DNA of 64,000 bases from CALNYX01 sp942490925 (lineage in GTDB: Bacteria > Chlamydiota > Chlamydiia > Chlamydiales > JAAKFR01): assembly GCA_942490925.1 (NCBI GenBank), contig CALNYX010000017.1, positions 248,001 to 312,000 on the forward strand, in the 5' to 3' direction. Below, piece after piece: positions 39,247 to 48,547 of the stretch. The notes below the pieces were generated by a model, which was given only the letters and a program-made list of their open reading frames with translations, searched no databases and was not told the origin of the DNA. Numbering within the stretch: the stretch's first letter is position 1; the number at the start of each line of letters is the position of its first letter. The translations under genes and the position numbers were made by a program.

Positions 39247-41946
39247 TTATGAATTTTGAATAATATTAAAGTCGTTAAGGAATTCGTCGCCTTGTCCTTC
39301 GATGACTTCAGTACCAATGAAGTAATGGCCTGCAATTAGGAAGAAGCTGGGCTCTTGATTGTTGTTGATGTGTGGGAAAAGGAAGAAGTGGTCATGAAGT
39401 TTTTTCTCAATGCCTTGGCTCCAGTTTGTATCGCCAATTGCTGGAATATAGGGAAGTTGGAAGTAATCACAGAGTTCTTGTTGGAGAACCGGAGAAGATT
39501 TAACTTGAAGGTTATTAGATCTTAAAGCATCTACAATAGATCCAGCGATTTGGAATGTGTAAGCAAACCCTAGATGAGCATATGTTTGTGTCAAACTATC
39601 AGCTAAGTCTACTCGGTCATCCTCACCAAGATCGGTTACAGTGTGAGCAAGTAGATCGTAGAAATTGAGTGTTGCTAAATCGATGCTGAGAACTTCGAGT
39701 GCTAATTTGTTATTTGTCTCATCTGGCGTGTCAGTAATTAAACGGTCGCGCAGTAGGAGTTTATTTAAGTGGCGTAGAGTAACGGGGTGCTTTTTAAAGA
39801 GCTCTTGGCGTGAAGTGATGTGCTCTTCTGGATAGCAGCGTGCAACGATCCGATCGATCAGCTCAGAAGAGACGGTAGATTCTAGGAGTATTTCCTTGGG
39901 TGAGGTCACTTTTTGAGTAAACCACTCATGAAATCGTATTTCATTTGAGAAACAGATGTCTGGAGTATAGGTGAAAGCGTGAGAACTTGAACAGAGGATA
40001 ACAGGGGATTTTACTGAGGTAAAAAGGTAGCTGAGGATGTCAAAGAGCGAAGAAGTGTTTGTAGAAATTTTCACCATTGGGATATTCAAGCTGTTCAAGG
40101 CAATGGATACTTGCCCCCCTTTACTTGGGTAGCGCATAAGATTTGCTTCCAGGAATTCATTTCCAGAAATTGTAAACTCGGCATCGACTTCAACTTCAAC
40201 AAAACTTTGCGCAAGTGTTTCTGCCACTTTGGGGATAAATGTTTCAGAGTATAAACACTCCTTAATATCTGGATTGCGAATAAGTGAGGCAAGTACATCT
40301 CTAAATCCAGTGAGAGTTGAGCAGTATGTAAAGCGTGGTATTCCAGCTTCCATATAAGCAAACCCAATTCTGTGGCCATTTGCGAGGATTTCTTTAAGGG
40401 CTGGAGAGAGTGGACGTCCGGTCGGCTCTTGAGAAAAATGTGAAAGGCCAACAGTTGGGGAAAATCTATGTTCGTTTGACAAGACAAGAACAAAATGATC
40501 ATTAAGTAGGGCGCGCAGCTCACTAAAATCAATATCTACTCTTAAATCTTCGACAGCATTTATCATCTCTTTGATAAAGTAGCTCTTGTCGTTGTGTACA
40601 TTTGAATGATTATTTTCCAAGAACGTAATCATACATGTCACAAGAGATAGCAGAGGCGATCCTGTGAAACCTTCAATGGTTTCGACGAGTGTAGGATTTT
40701 GAGCAGTGAAGGCTTCAACAGTAGTCGGGGGGTAAGGAGGTGGCGTGATGCAGGCAACACGCATAGCAGTTTGCAAAACGGGGTTTTCCATGTCAGACTC
40801 TGTAAGGGGTATTAGCATGGTGGAGCTAGATTGCAACTGGCCAGCGAGAACATCTAAGGGGAGCGGGATCTTCTGTCCTTTGTGGGAAAGAAATCCCTGA
40901 GTAAGAATATCGCGCATGATTTTGAAGAGGGCAATTGGTGCATATTCGAGACAGAAGCAGTGTGTTGCTACTGCATAACAGTCGCCACGTTCAGCAATCT
41001 GTCTAATGTCCGAGAGAAGGCTTAGCAACAGAGCCCAAGTGAGGTGGCGTGAACAGATGGGGATGTCTGCGCTTAGGCCGAGCTCAATGCGAACATAGCG
41101 CAGGTAGGGATTGTTTGGATGGGCAATGGCAGTAATTGGGAACTCCTTGATCAGCTCAAAAAGCTCTTTTGAATGAGAAAGGTTGTCTAGGGAACGCACG
41201 GCTTGATCGAGGTGTTCTGGCTGTAAAATCTTGTTCAGCTCTGAGGTGGTCATTAAGGCTCTTGCTGTGCTTAGGCCCGCATAGGTTACAAGCCCTGTTT
41301 TAGGTAAGGAGATATGGCGTACAACGGCGAGTAAAAAATAGCGAATTGCGCCAGTGCATAAAGCATCGTTAGTACTTTCATCTTCAAGAGCTTCGATTTC
41401 TGATTGGATCTCCAAAGAGCGTTTTTCTAAAAATGTCGTTTCGAGCTGAGGCAAGCCTGGGTCACGCACAAGGAAAAACAGCAAGGCGCCGAGTTCTGCG
41501 AGTTTATCATCAGCTTGAGAGCGCTGCAAAAGTGTGTTTAAAATATGGACACGCTGTACCAAAAAAAGCTCGTCGGACAGGTTAGAGAGTCGTTGTTCAA
41601 TTAAACGCGTCGTATCGACAAGGTGATTCCACTCTTTTCGAGTATGGTGCGGTGGACAGCGTGAAAATGAGATTGTCTGGGAGTTTGTGCTCTCTGTTAG
41701 AATCGAGTGCTCTGGGTGAGGTAATTGAGCATAGAGCGTTGTGAGTTGCTCATTTGAGAGTTTTGGAGGGAGCATACCAAGCTGTCTAGGGCGATATTTG
41801 GAAAAGCTGCGACAGCGTAACATGCGTCCCCGTTTTGAATGGGGACTATGCGGCTCATAACTAGGGACCTGAATATTGAGGCGCTCTGCAGCGCTAGACC
41901 TTCTACGGGGTATAAAAGGTCTAGCCTCTGCTCCAATGGGATTCAT
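39247..41946 (-). CDS. Very large hypothetical protein with CYAVA/HAF/DxNW motifs, paralog 1
   Basis: An 899-residue protein, soluble, with an Arg-rich N-terminal tail (about 60 residues) and no signal peptide. Shared with the 725-residue protein upstream: LAELGALLFFLVRD (near residue 150), a helical block ending in GDCYAVA (Cys near 323), SSSHAFTYTP (His near 655) and GDTNW followed by HDHFF (near 840). The order Cys, His, Asp is compatible with a papain-like hydrolase, but spacing is unusual, so this is a hypothesis. The ATG overlaps the stop of the small membrane gene (TAATG). Probably a secreted effector. Confidence 0.75.
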   Translation of the reverse strand: MNPIGAEARPFIPRRRSSAAERLNIQVPSYEPHSPHSKRGRMLRCRSFSKYRPRQLGMLPPKLSNEQLTTLYAQLPHPEHSILTESTNSQTISFSRCPPHHTRKEWNHLVDTTRLIEQRLSNLSDELFLVQRVHILNTLLQRSQADDKLAELGALLFFLVRDPGLPQLETTFLEKRSLEIQSEIEALEDESTNDALCTGAIRYFLLAVVRHISLPKTGLVTYAGLSTARALMTTSELNKILQPEHLDQAVRSLDNLSHSKELFELIKEFPITAIAHPNNPYLRYVRIELGLSADIPICSRHLTWALLLSLLSDIRQIAERGDCYAVATHCFCLEYAPIALFKIMRDILTQGFLSHKGQKIPLPLDVLAGQLQSSSTMLIPLTESDMENPVLQTAMRVACITPPPYPPTTVEAFTAQNPTLVETIEGFTGSPLLSLVTCMITFLENNHSNVHNDKSYFIKEMINAVEDLRVDIDFSELRALLNDHFVLVLSNEHRFSPTVGLSHFSQEPTGRPLSPALKEILANGHRIGFAYMEAGIPRFTYCSTLTGFRDVLASLIRNPDIKECLYSETFIPKVAETLAQSFVEVEVDAEFTISGNEFLEANLMRYPSKGGQVSIALNSLNIPMVKISTNTSSLFDILSYLFTSVKSPVILCSSSHAFTYTPDICFSNEIRFHEWFTQKVTSPKEILLESTVSSELIDRIVARCYPEEHITSRQELFKKHPVTLRHLNKLLLRDRLITDTPDETNNKLALEVLSIDLATLNFYDLLAHTVTDLGEDDRVDLADSLTQTYAHLGFAYTFQIAGSIVDALRSNNLQVKSSPVLQQELCDYFQLPYIPAIGDTNWSQGIEKKLHDHFFLFPHINNNQEPSFFLIAGHYFIGTEVIEGQGDEFLNDFNIIQNS

Positions 41947-42200
41947 TAGTTGGCTCCCTTTTGGCCAGAGAGCTGAAGTCTGGCGTAGATCGCAATTGTT
42001 AACGCGACACCAGTTAAAGCTCCGCCTATGGCATAAAAAGGTATGTGATTAAGCGATTGCAGGAAGTGTGTATTGAAGTGCGCAGCAACCCCAATTCCGA
42101 TGAAAAATAGGGCTAAAGCAGTCACGAAACCTGCCGTTCCTATACATGGAAGATAATCAGGGTCTTGAACCCTCTGTGTAACATTGCTTGTAGAAGACAT
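41946..42200 (-). CDS. Small two-helix membrane protein
   Basis: An 84-residue protein with two hydrophobic helices (about residues 17-39 and 49-73) around a short polar loop, an Inc-like bilobed pattern in miniature. A strong AGGAGG site lies before ATG 42200; the GTG at 42209 is less likely. It is sandwiched between the two large paralogs, 47 bp after one and overlapping the other, so it is probably part of the same unit. It could anchor or help export them; this is inference. Confidence 0.7.
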   Translation of the reverse strand: MSSTSNVTQRVQDPDYLPCIGTAGFVTALALFFIGIGVAAHFNTHFLQSLNHIPFYAIGGALTGVALTIAIYARLQLSGQKGAN

Positions 42201-42256
42201 ATTCCCCACCTCCTACAGTCTATTATACAGATTATATATTAAGTTTTAATTAAGAA

Positions 42257-44431
42257 TTAATTATCAATATATAACTTTGTAATAGAGAATGGTAGTTGTA
42301 CAATGGATCTTGTCTGATTGAAGATTTCAAAGAAAAAGCAGCCCATATCATGGTTGTAGGAGAGGGCTAAATGGTCATGGCTTGGAGCACCCGGATCTCC
42401 CCCTGAACGCCAGTTGAGATCGGCAAAAATCAAGGAACGAGGTTGATCAAATTTAGCGCAGATTGCAGTGTAAATTGCTTCGAAAGAAGGGGGAGAGGGC
42501 ATCTGTTTTGCAAGCATTTTAAAGATGTGAAATGAGAGATGGTATGGGTGTTGGACTCTTGTTGGTGAAGGGAGACTAACCATTACATTTAGGTCTCTTA
42601 AAATGTCTTCCATCTCTACTTGTGTTAATTTGATGATTTCTGTTCGATTAGTTCTACTTTGCATCTCCGTTCTAATACGTGTTTGAAACTCAGCTGGAGT
42701 ATAACTAAGGGAGTTTGGGTGGCATACAAATGCGTGTCCTCCAGAAGAGAGAAGGAGGCGTGGAGGAAGATTTCCATCTGCTCTAAGTGAAGTAATATAT
42801 CGATTCAAGTCGGCTATGAGTTCAGCTGGATCTTCGGATTTAATTGTAACTGTTCTCGAGGTTCTGCCCATCAACTGATCTAAAATACAGTGGCTTGCTC
42901 CTCCGTTAGATGGAAGCCGGATTTTAGCATGGTCAAAGCCGTTAAGCTCTTTAAAGAGGTTTGTAAGAGCTCGCAGGTCGAGGGGAGCAACATTCAAAGC
43001 TGTCTGTAAGCCATCGTTTAAATCATGCAGAGTGTCACAAAATTTGATCTTCCCATTTAAAATAAGCGCAACGTGAGAGCTACCATCGGGGATATTCTCT
43101 TCTAGAATCACATGTTTTTCGAGAGTCTCTTGAGTGACTTTTCCATTGTAAAGAGCTGTGAGTTTTAAAATGAGATTCCTACGTAATGGCACTCTAGCGA
43201 GATTTAGAGTTTCTGCTACGCATGTCATCATCATAAGGAGTTGATTTGCATGAAAAGAGGCGTAGAGCCAGTGAGCCCACTGAGAATTGTCAACTCGATC
43301 AAAAAGGGTTTCAATAGGAGTCAGTCGTCCTCTCACAATTGGCGTGTCGTTTGTTGCACAGAGCGTCAAAATACGATCCAACGCATCAAGCTGATCTGAT
43401 CGCATTGGATCAACAAGGGCCCGCTGAGTGTCAAAATATTTCAGCCGTCGGGCGAGTTGGGGGTAAATTGGGACAACTGCTGCTTGTCCAATTTGGACAT
43501 TTCCCGTAGAAAGGGTCTCTAACATTTTTTCCAGCAGAAGATCTGGTTGTACAGCCTTAAAGACATTCATCGGTGCAACAGCATAACAATTAAAAGTTCC
43601 TATTTGGTTGCACTCTTCAAAAAGTGCAATCAATAGAGTCCAAGCAATTCGCTTTGATGTGATCTCAGAGTTGTGAGGTAGTTTCCAGTCAAGACGGATT
43701 AAATTGGCCATATCGGGGTGAAGAGTTGTGCTCTTTACAGACTCAAACAGTTTGCAAAAGGTCTCTTTATGAGCAAGCATGTAAGCTGTGACAAGTTCGA
43801 TATGTTCAAGCTGCTCAGGACGTAGATTTGTCGTTGCAGTCTGAGATTGTAAAAGAGCGCGCACTGCATGAATGCCTCCGATGTTGAAGGTTTCTGAGCT
43901 AGGTGTCACAATCATCCGAACAAATGAACGCATCATGTAGTGCATGATTCCTGATGGGACCTGCTCTTTGAGCTTAGGGTCTGCAACGCTACTTTGCCTT
44001 CCAGCAATGGCATTCACTTCATCTTTAATTTCCCTCGTACGGGTTGCAAGAGGGGATGTCAGTGTATCAGATATTTCACCATCACGTTCGATAAAAAAAT
44101 AGAGAGCTCCAAGCTCAGCTAACGATTCACCTCTGTCTAAAATAGAGAGCATGCACTCATAAACAGCAAGTTTTTGAAAGTGAGTTTTAGATTTTAGACT
44201 ATCAATAATCGTTCCAATGAGTTGATTAGCAGGAGACGAGACAAGATTTGTATGGAAAAGAATCTGATGCTGCAACTGAGCAATTTGCTTTTTTTGATAG
44301 CTGTTTGCTCCCATTGTCAAATTAGAAATAGAAGGGATGCGTGATATTACCCTTTGTTTTTTTAGCGGGCTAGCATCATGGGTAGTCCCTGGTGAGGGAG
44401 GTGGAGAGGAAGGTCTTTTTATTCGATGCAT
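42257..44431 (-). CDS. Very large hypothetical protein with CYAVA/HAF/DxNW motifs, paralog 2
   Basis: About 724 residues from ATG 44431; a TTG at 44437 would add two. A Pro/Ser-rich basic N-terminus (RIKRPSSPPPSPG) is followed by LAELGALYFFIERD, FNCYAVAPMNVF (Cys near 282), SSGGHAFVCHP (His near 566) and FADLNW then HDHLALSYN (near 671-690). These blocks occur in the same order in the 899-residue protein downstream, so the two are paralogs. A catalytic Cys-His-Asp role is possible but unproven. First gene of a likely three-gene unit; an AT-rich 166-bp gap upstream has a 13-bp hairpin. Confidence 0.75.
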   Translation of the reverse strand: MHRIKRPSSPPPSPGTTHDASPLKKQRVISRIPSISNLTMGANSYQKKQIAQLQHQILFHTNLVSSPANQLIGTIIDSLKSKTHFQKLAVYECMLSILDRGESLAELGALYFFIERDGEISDTLTSPLATRTREIKDEVNAIAGRQSSVADPKLKEQVPSGIMHYMMRSFVRMIVTPSSETFNIGGIHAVRALLQSQTATTNLRPEQLEHIELVTAYMLAHKETFCKLFESVKSTTLHPDMANLIRLDWKLPHNSEITSKRIAWTLLIALFEECNQIGTFNCYAVAPMNVFKAVQPDLLLEKMLETLSTGNVQIGQAAVVPIYPQLARRLKYFDTQRALVDPMRSDQLDALDRILTLCATNDTPIVRGRLTPIETLFDRVDNSQWAHWLYASFHANQLLMMMTCVAETLNLARVPLRRNLILKLTALYNGKVTQETLEKHVILEENIPDGSSHVALILNGKIKFCDTLHDLNDGLQTALNVAPLDLRALTNLFKELNGFDHAKIRLPSNGGASHCILDQLMGRTSRTVTIKSEDPAELIADLNRYITSLRADGNLPPRLLLSSGGHAFVCHPNSLSYTPAEFQTRIRTEMQSRTNRTEIIKLTQVEMEDILRDLNVMVSLPSPTRVQHPYHLSFHIFKMLAKQMPSPPSFEAIYTAICAKFDQPRSLIFADLNWRSGGDPGAPSHDHLALSYNHDMGCFFFEIFNQTRSIVQLPFSITKLYIDN

Positions 44432-44527
44432 ATACAATACTTTTTTAATAAATAACTCGGGTATCTTAGTTGATTTATTTTATTAGTTGTATATAAGAGT
44501 TTTTTAGGAAATAAAAACTAACGACAA

Positions 44528-44560
44528 TAAAACTTTTAATAGATCATATTAAAAGTTTTA
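44528..44560. repeat. AT-rich hairpin between rlmD and the large hypothetical gene
   Basis: TAAAACTTTTAAT and ATTAAAAGTTTTA form a perfect 13-bp stem with a 7-nt loop. It has no GC-rich core or long U run, so it may be a weak terminator for rlmD or an operator for the downstream unit. The rest of the gap 44432-44603 shows nothing clear. Confidence 0.5.
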
Positions 44561-44603
44561 CACGAATGAATAAAAGTTGTTCAGACAGGCTGAGGAGGTG
44601 TTT

Positions 44604-45842
44604 TTACCGTTTTAGTGAAACAACTGTTTCAACATGTGTGGTTTGTGGAAAAAGATCAAAAGGGACAATTTTTTCGATTTGATACCCCTTTAAAAGGCGT
44701 AAATCGCGTGCTAAAGTCGCTGGGTCGCAAGAGATGTAGACGATTTTTTTGCTGCCAATTGCCGAAAGGAGCTGAGGATCGCACCCTTTACGTGGAGGGT
44801 TGAGAAGTGTGATATCTGCCGTTTGTGCATGGGCATGTCCGACAGAGAAAGAGCAGTTGGTGATACCATTGAGTTTGGCATTCTCTTTAGCATCGGCAAT
44901 TGCTTCTGGGATGCATTCAATACCGGTCACATGCTTTGCTCGGTCAGCTGCAAAAAGCGCAAGAGTTCCAACGCCTGTAAAGGCATCGAGGACAGTTTCA
45001 TTAGGTTGAATGGAGGCAAGTTCAATCGCTTTTTGGAAGAGGGAACCAGCTTGCCACGAGTTGACTTGGAAGAAACTTGGGACTGCAATTTTGAAGGTTT
45101 TGCCGCCAATTTTTTCAAAGATGTGGGAGCGGCCAATAAGAGTACGAAAGGTTTTTCCAAGCACAGTGTTGGTTGTGGAGCGATTAATATTTTCAACGAC
45201 GCCGACAACCTGGGGAAAGCGTTGTTGGATTTCTTGCGCGAATGTTTTGAGCGACTTAGAGCCATCAGTTACAAAGGTTACAACTGTTTCTTGGTTGAAA
45301 ACGGCACTACGAATGAGAATATGACGTACGGGGACTTGGAGATGAGTTCGAATCCAGGTATAGAGTTCTTCTCCTTGCTCGCAGTGGATAAAGCATTTTT
45401 TAACATCGATTACTTCGTGGCTATTTTTGCGATAGAGTCCAATTTTTCCAGCAGAAACGGGGAGTTGGATCTTGTTGCGGTAGTGAAGTGGTTTGGGCGA
45501 AGGCGTGCAAGGTTCTACCTGGGGATTGCTGATCTCTCCAATTCTTTCAAAAGCGTCGATAATTCGTTGACGCTTCACTTCCAACTGCGTTTCATAGTTC
45601 AGATGCATGATCTGGCAACCGCCGCATGTACCAAAGAGAGGGCAGATGGGTGTCGTGCGCATTTTTGATGGGGTTAAAACGCGAAGGAGTTTTCCTTTGG
45701 CATACGTTTTTTTCCGTTGGACAAGTGCGATTTCGACCTCTTCACCAGGAAGTGCACCATCAACAAAAACTTTGAGGCCATCCTCGAGAGTCCCAATTCC
45801 CTCTCCTGAGGAGCCCAGTGCTTCAATCGTTGTTTTCAACAT
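44604..45842 (-). CDS. 23S rRNA (uracil-5-)-methyltransferase, RumA/RlmD type
   Basis: A 412-residue enzyme that makes 5-methyluridine in 23S rRNA (or tRNA). N-terminal TRAM domain (EALGSSGEGIG to LVQRKKTYAKGKL), a 4Fe-4S-type Cys cluster (CPLFGTCGGCQ plus a later Cys), VLDAFTGVGTLAL (SAM), LNPPRKGCD, and VYISCDPATLARDL with the catalytic Cys. RlmD, RlmC and TrmA-like members cannot be separated by eye. An AGGA ribosome site precedes the ATG. Divergent from the LigD-type gene. Confidence 0.9.
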   Translation of the reverse strand: MLKTTIEALGSSGEGIGTLEDGLKVFVDGALPGEEVEIALVQRKKTYAKGKLLRVLTPSKMRTTPICPLFGTCGGCQIMHLNYETQLEVKRQRIIDAFERIGEISNPQVEPCTPSPKPLHYRNKIQLPVSAGKIGLYRKNSHEVIDVKKCFIHCEQGEELYTWIRTHLQVPVRHILIRSAVFNQETVVTFVTDGSKSLKTFAQEIQQRFPQVVGVVENINRSTTNTVLGKTFRTLIGRSHIFEKIGGKTFKIAVPSFFQVNSWQAGSLFQKAIELASIQPNETVLDAFTGVGTLALFAADRAKHVTGIECIPEAIADAKENAKLNGITNCSFSVGHAHAQTADITLLNPPRKGCDPQLLSAIGSKKIVYISCDPATLARDLRLLKGYQIEKIVPFDLFPQTTHVETVVSLKR

Positions 45843-45858
45843 TGAGTCCTACTATATA
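45830..45858 (+). promoter_or_regulatory. Promoter of the LigD-type phosphoesterase gene
   Basis: TTGTTT (45830-45835) and TATATA (45853-45858) are 17 bp apart. TATATA ends 6 nt before the ATG at 45865, so the transcript would be nearly leaderless. The -35 box lies inside the rlmD coding start on the other strand. Confidence 0.5.
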
Positions 45859-45864
45859 GGGTTT

Positions 45865-46332
45865 ATGGGAAAATATCTAATCCAGATGCACGATGCGAGC
45901 CGGCTACACTACGATTTTCGATTACAGATCGGCGCTGTTTTGAAATCCTGGGTCTTGCCAAAAGGGCCTTCGATTTCCCCAAAAGAGAGGCGACTTGCCA
46001 TTTTGACAGAGGATCATGCGCTTGAATATGGTAATTTTGAGGGGAAAATCAGAGAAGGGTATGGAAAAGGAACGGTTCTTTTGTGGGATCAGGGTACCTT
46101 TCGTAATCTGCGTGAGATCTCACTTGAAAAATCATTTGAGCAAGGACAAATTGAAGTCTGGATAACCGGAAACAAATTGCGAGGCGGTTATGCACTTGTG
46201 CATATGCGTGAGGAGAACTGGCTGCTCGTCAAAATGCGCGATGCATATGCCGATGATGAATTGGACATTGTCAAATCAGCGCCACGTTCTGTGAAATCGA
46301 AAAAGACCCTAGCGGAGCTTAAGAAGCTTTAA
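45865..46332 (+). CDS. Stand-alone LigD 3'-phosphoesterase domain protein
   Basis: A 155-residue protein that matches the phosphoesterase domain of the bacterial DNA ligase LigD: YLIQMHDASRLHYDFRLQ, LKSWVLPKGPS, AILTEDHALEYGNFEG and IWITG-like KLRGGYALVHM, with His, Asp and Glu residues of the 3'-end-healing site. There is no ligase or primase part and no Ku gene nearby. The longer frame upstream lies antisense to rlmD and is not coding. It may clean 3' ends in DNA repair. Converges on the EamA gene with a 14-bp overlap. Confidence 0.92.
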   Translation: MGKYLIQMHDASRLHYDFRLQIGAVLKSWVLPKGPSISPKERRLAILTEDHALEYGNFEGKIREGYGKGTVLLWDQGTFRNLREISLEKSFEQGQIEVWITGNKLRGGYALVHMREENWLLVKMRDAYADDELDIVKSAPRSVKSKKTLAELKKL

Positions 46333-47203
46333 CTCTCTCTTCCCGAGAGTAGAGAATCATGCCTGCAATGATCAATGCAAGAGAGAGGAAAAAGAAGAGT
46401 GAGAGCTTTTCATGGAGAAAAAACCAGCCATAAGCTGCTGTGAACAGGGGCGCTGAAAAACCAGCAAAAGTGAGGAAAGTGACAGAGTAGCGTTTCATGC
46501 TGTAGGCATACAAATTGTAGCAAACAACATTATGGATAACAGCAATGTATACCATGCCCAAGAAAAAGGGAAGAAAGCTTGAGTAGGGAAGCGGCTGCCA
46601 CGTTTCGACAAAGGCTGATGTGACAAGAGAAAAAGTGCCGCCGATTAAAAACGAAAGCATATTTGCTGTAAGAAAAGAAAAGTTGTGCTTTTCCATCAAC
46701 CGTTTCATTGTCAGCCAACCAACAACTGCAGTAAAAGCTCCAATTGAGACAGCAATCTCTGGAAGAGAGATAGGGCCGATCAAAGTTGAATTTTCAGAAG
46801 GGAGAAGAAAAACAAGTGAAAACCCCACTAAGCCTACAAATAGTCCGAGCCACTTTTTTGGTGTCATTTTCTCACCAAAAAAGAGATAGGAGAGCCCAAT
46901 GGCAAAGAGTGGTGAAAAGCTGTAGATTAAACTGGTCTTGCCCGTTTCCATGAATTGTAGGCCCCAAAACTCAAAAGCATTGGTGATAAAAACATTGAAG
47001 AAACTGAGCATGATAATCAGGGGAAGCAGAGCCCGTTTACAGGAGATCTTCTCACCTTTAGCAAGTAGGAAAACCAATAGGAGTAGTCCTGCAAAAAGCA
47101 TTCTTACGCCAGTTAGAAAAAAAGGATCAACATAGCCAAGCGTGATTTTTCCAACTGTAAATGCACTTGCAAACAGTGCATACATTAATAGGACAAGCCA
47201 CAT
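46319..47203 (-). CDS. EamA/DMT-family transporter
   Basis: A 294-residue protein with about ten helices in two EamA repeats (KITLGYVDPFFLTGVRML in the first, AFTAVVGWLTMKRL in the second). DMT-family members carry metabolites; chlamydiae have a member that takes up S-adenosylmethionine from the host, but this protein cannot be assigned to it by eye. Starts on the last base of the upstream attachment-family gene's stop, so they are coupled. Confidence 0.88.
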   Translation of the reverse strand: MWLVLLMYALFASAFTVGKITLGYVDPFFLTGVRMLFAGLLLLVFLLAKGEKISCKRALLPLIIMLSFFNVFITNAFEFWGLQFMETGKTSLIYSFSPLFAIGLSYLFFGEKMTPKKWLGLFVGLVGFSLVFLLPSENSTLIGPISLPEIAVSIGAFTAVVGWLTMKRLMEKHNFSFLTANMLSFLIGGTFSLVTSAFVETWQPLPYSSFLPFFLGMVYIAVIHNVVCYNLYAYSMKRYSVTFLTFAGFSAPLFTAAYGWFFLHEKLSLFFFLSLALIIAGMILYSREERVKAS

Positions 47204-47631
47204 TATAGAACTGGAGGAAGATATTCGCGTAGTTGCTCTTTGGATGCATGCAGAAGATCTTTGTGCACCTCTTTCTCAATACATTTGGCAACTGCTGGTT
47301 TGAAAACTTGGTGCAAGACACCAATGAATGGAGCTTTTGCGATCAAATAAATGCGCTCCACCTCTTTAGCTTGCAATCCTTTTTCCAGCACAAGCGCAAT
47401 CTGCGCTGCAAAATGATTTGCCTCTTTTGATTTAGGAGATGTTTTTTCTTCCATCGTATCGGTGCCAAACTTGCCCCGTATACTTCCCTGTTTGTCAGAG
47501 GAGAGCTCCCTTTGGTGCATCGAACCTTCACCATGTTTGAGAGATGTGTGCTCGACAAGCGTGCTGACATTTTCAGCGCGATAAATTTTTGCTTCCGCGC
47601 GATTCGCTACCACAATCCATACCTTTCTCAT
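47203..47631 (-). CDS. Host-attachment-family protein (PF10116-like)
   Basis: A 142-residue soluble protein with the family start WIVVANRAEAKIYRAEN, a Glu/Lys-rich middle (HQRELSSDKQGS) and ERIYLIAKAPFIGVLHQVF. This family is named for a protein needed for attachment to host cells in plant symbionts and resembles archaeal release-factor-like (baeRF) folds; its real role is unknown. No signal peptide. Divergent from the MOMP cluster. Confidence 0.87.
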   Translation of the reverse strand: MRKVWIVVANRAEAKIYRAENVSTLVEHTSLKHGEGSMHQRELSSDKQGSIRGKFGTDTMEEKTSPKSKEANHFAAQIALVLEKGLQAKEVERIYLIAKAPFIGVLHQVFKPAVAKCIEKEVHKDLLHASKEQLREYLPPVL

Positions 47632-47695
47632 GAAGTCTCCTAAGTTGACTGCTCGGGACTATAATACATGTTTGACCTCTAAATAAAGAAAAATT

Positions 47696-48547
47696 ATGGT
47701 CAAAGCCATGTATCGATTTCTTCTTGCACTTCTTTTTTGTCCGGCGCTTCTAGCGCTTCCTGTTTCAAATCCTGCTAATCCAGCGCTTTATAACAACGGA
47801 TTAATCTGTTCTGACCCCTGCAATCTGTTTAGCTGGCGTGAAGCAATTGGGGTCCGTTTTGGATTTTATGGTGATTATGTTTATGAAAGGCACATGGAAG
47901 TTGAAGAAGGGCAGAGGAGATTTGGCGATGTCAATCACGTTGGGCTGTTCACAAATGCAGGTACAGTTGTGTTCAATACCTGTCGCAACTTAGAAGCGTA
48001 TGGTATTATAGGAGTAACAAATGCTGAAATCTTCATGGATGGCGGTCTCTATTCGAACGATACGACAATGATTCAACTGGAGATTTCCCCAACTCTAAGT
48101 TGGGGAGTAGGTGCGCGCGGTATTTTATGGGATTATAGACATTTTAGACTTGGCGCCGAAGCCCAGTTTCAATTCATGAAACCAAATTTCGAAAACATGA
48201 TCCGCTATGCAAGTGGCGACGTCACTTATTTGAGTCGCGCCCGGCGTACGATGTATCGCGAGTGGCAAGCAGGCCTAGGCGCTGCTTATGAAGCACGCGT
48301 TGGTGGCGTAGCTTTTATTCCCTATATGGCTGCGAAAGTTGCAGGAGGGAAATTTAGCTTTCGAGATTTTCAATTTACCTTTCAAGATACAGACATCGTG
48401 TATACACTACGCACACTTGTGCCAAAGAAAATTTGGGGCTATGCCGTTGGTATGACCTGCTTACTTTGCGAAAGAATCGGAATCACTGCGGAAGGACGCT
48501 TTGCTGATGAAAATGCTCTATATGTGGATGGCCAGTTCCGTTTTTAG
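47696..48547 (+). CDS. MOMP-like porin 1
   Basis: A 283-residue outer-membrane beta-barrel with a signal peptide (YRFLLALLFCPALLALP). The mature N-terminus LPVSNPANPALYNNG, a Cys/Pro-rich first loop, YGDYVYERHM and the C-terminal strand GRFADENALYVDGQFRF are typical of chlamydial MOMP-like proteins; the last Phe suits BAM insertion. ATG 47696 or 47708 may be used. TATAAT lies at 47660-47665. First of five tandem copies; its 3' end overlaps copy 2 by 41 nt. Confidence 0.9.
   Translation: MVKAMYRFLLALLFCPALLALPVSNPANPALYNNGLICSDPCNLFSWREAIGVRFGFYGDYVYERHMEVEEGQRRFGDVNHVGLFTNAGTVVFNTCRNLEAYGIIGVTNAEIFMDGGLYSNDTTMIQLEISPTLSWGVGARGILWDYRHFRLGAEAQFQFMKPNFENMIRYASGDVTYLSRARRTMYREWQAGLGAAYEARVGGVAFIPYMAAKVAGGKFSFRDFQFTFQDTDIVYTLRTLVPKKIWGYAVGMTCLLCERIGITAEGRFADENALYVDGQFRF

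Noticed and set aside
40095..40532. 145-codon frame inside the 899-residue gene
   Set aside because: Same strand, shifted frame, no start signal and no motif; a shadow of the large gene.
44823..45668. 281-codon open frame on the plus strand opposite rlmD
   Set aside because: It is antisense to a well-supported methyltransferase, has no known motif and mirrors the other gene's codon structure.
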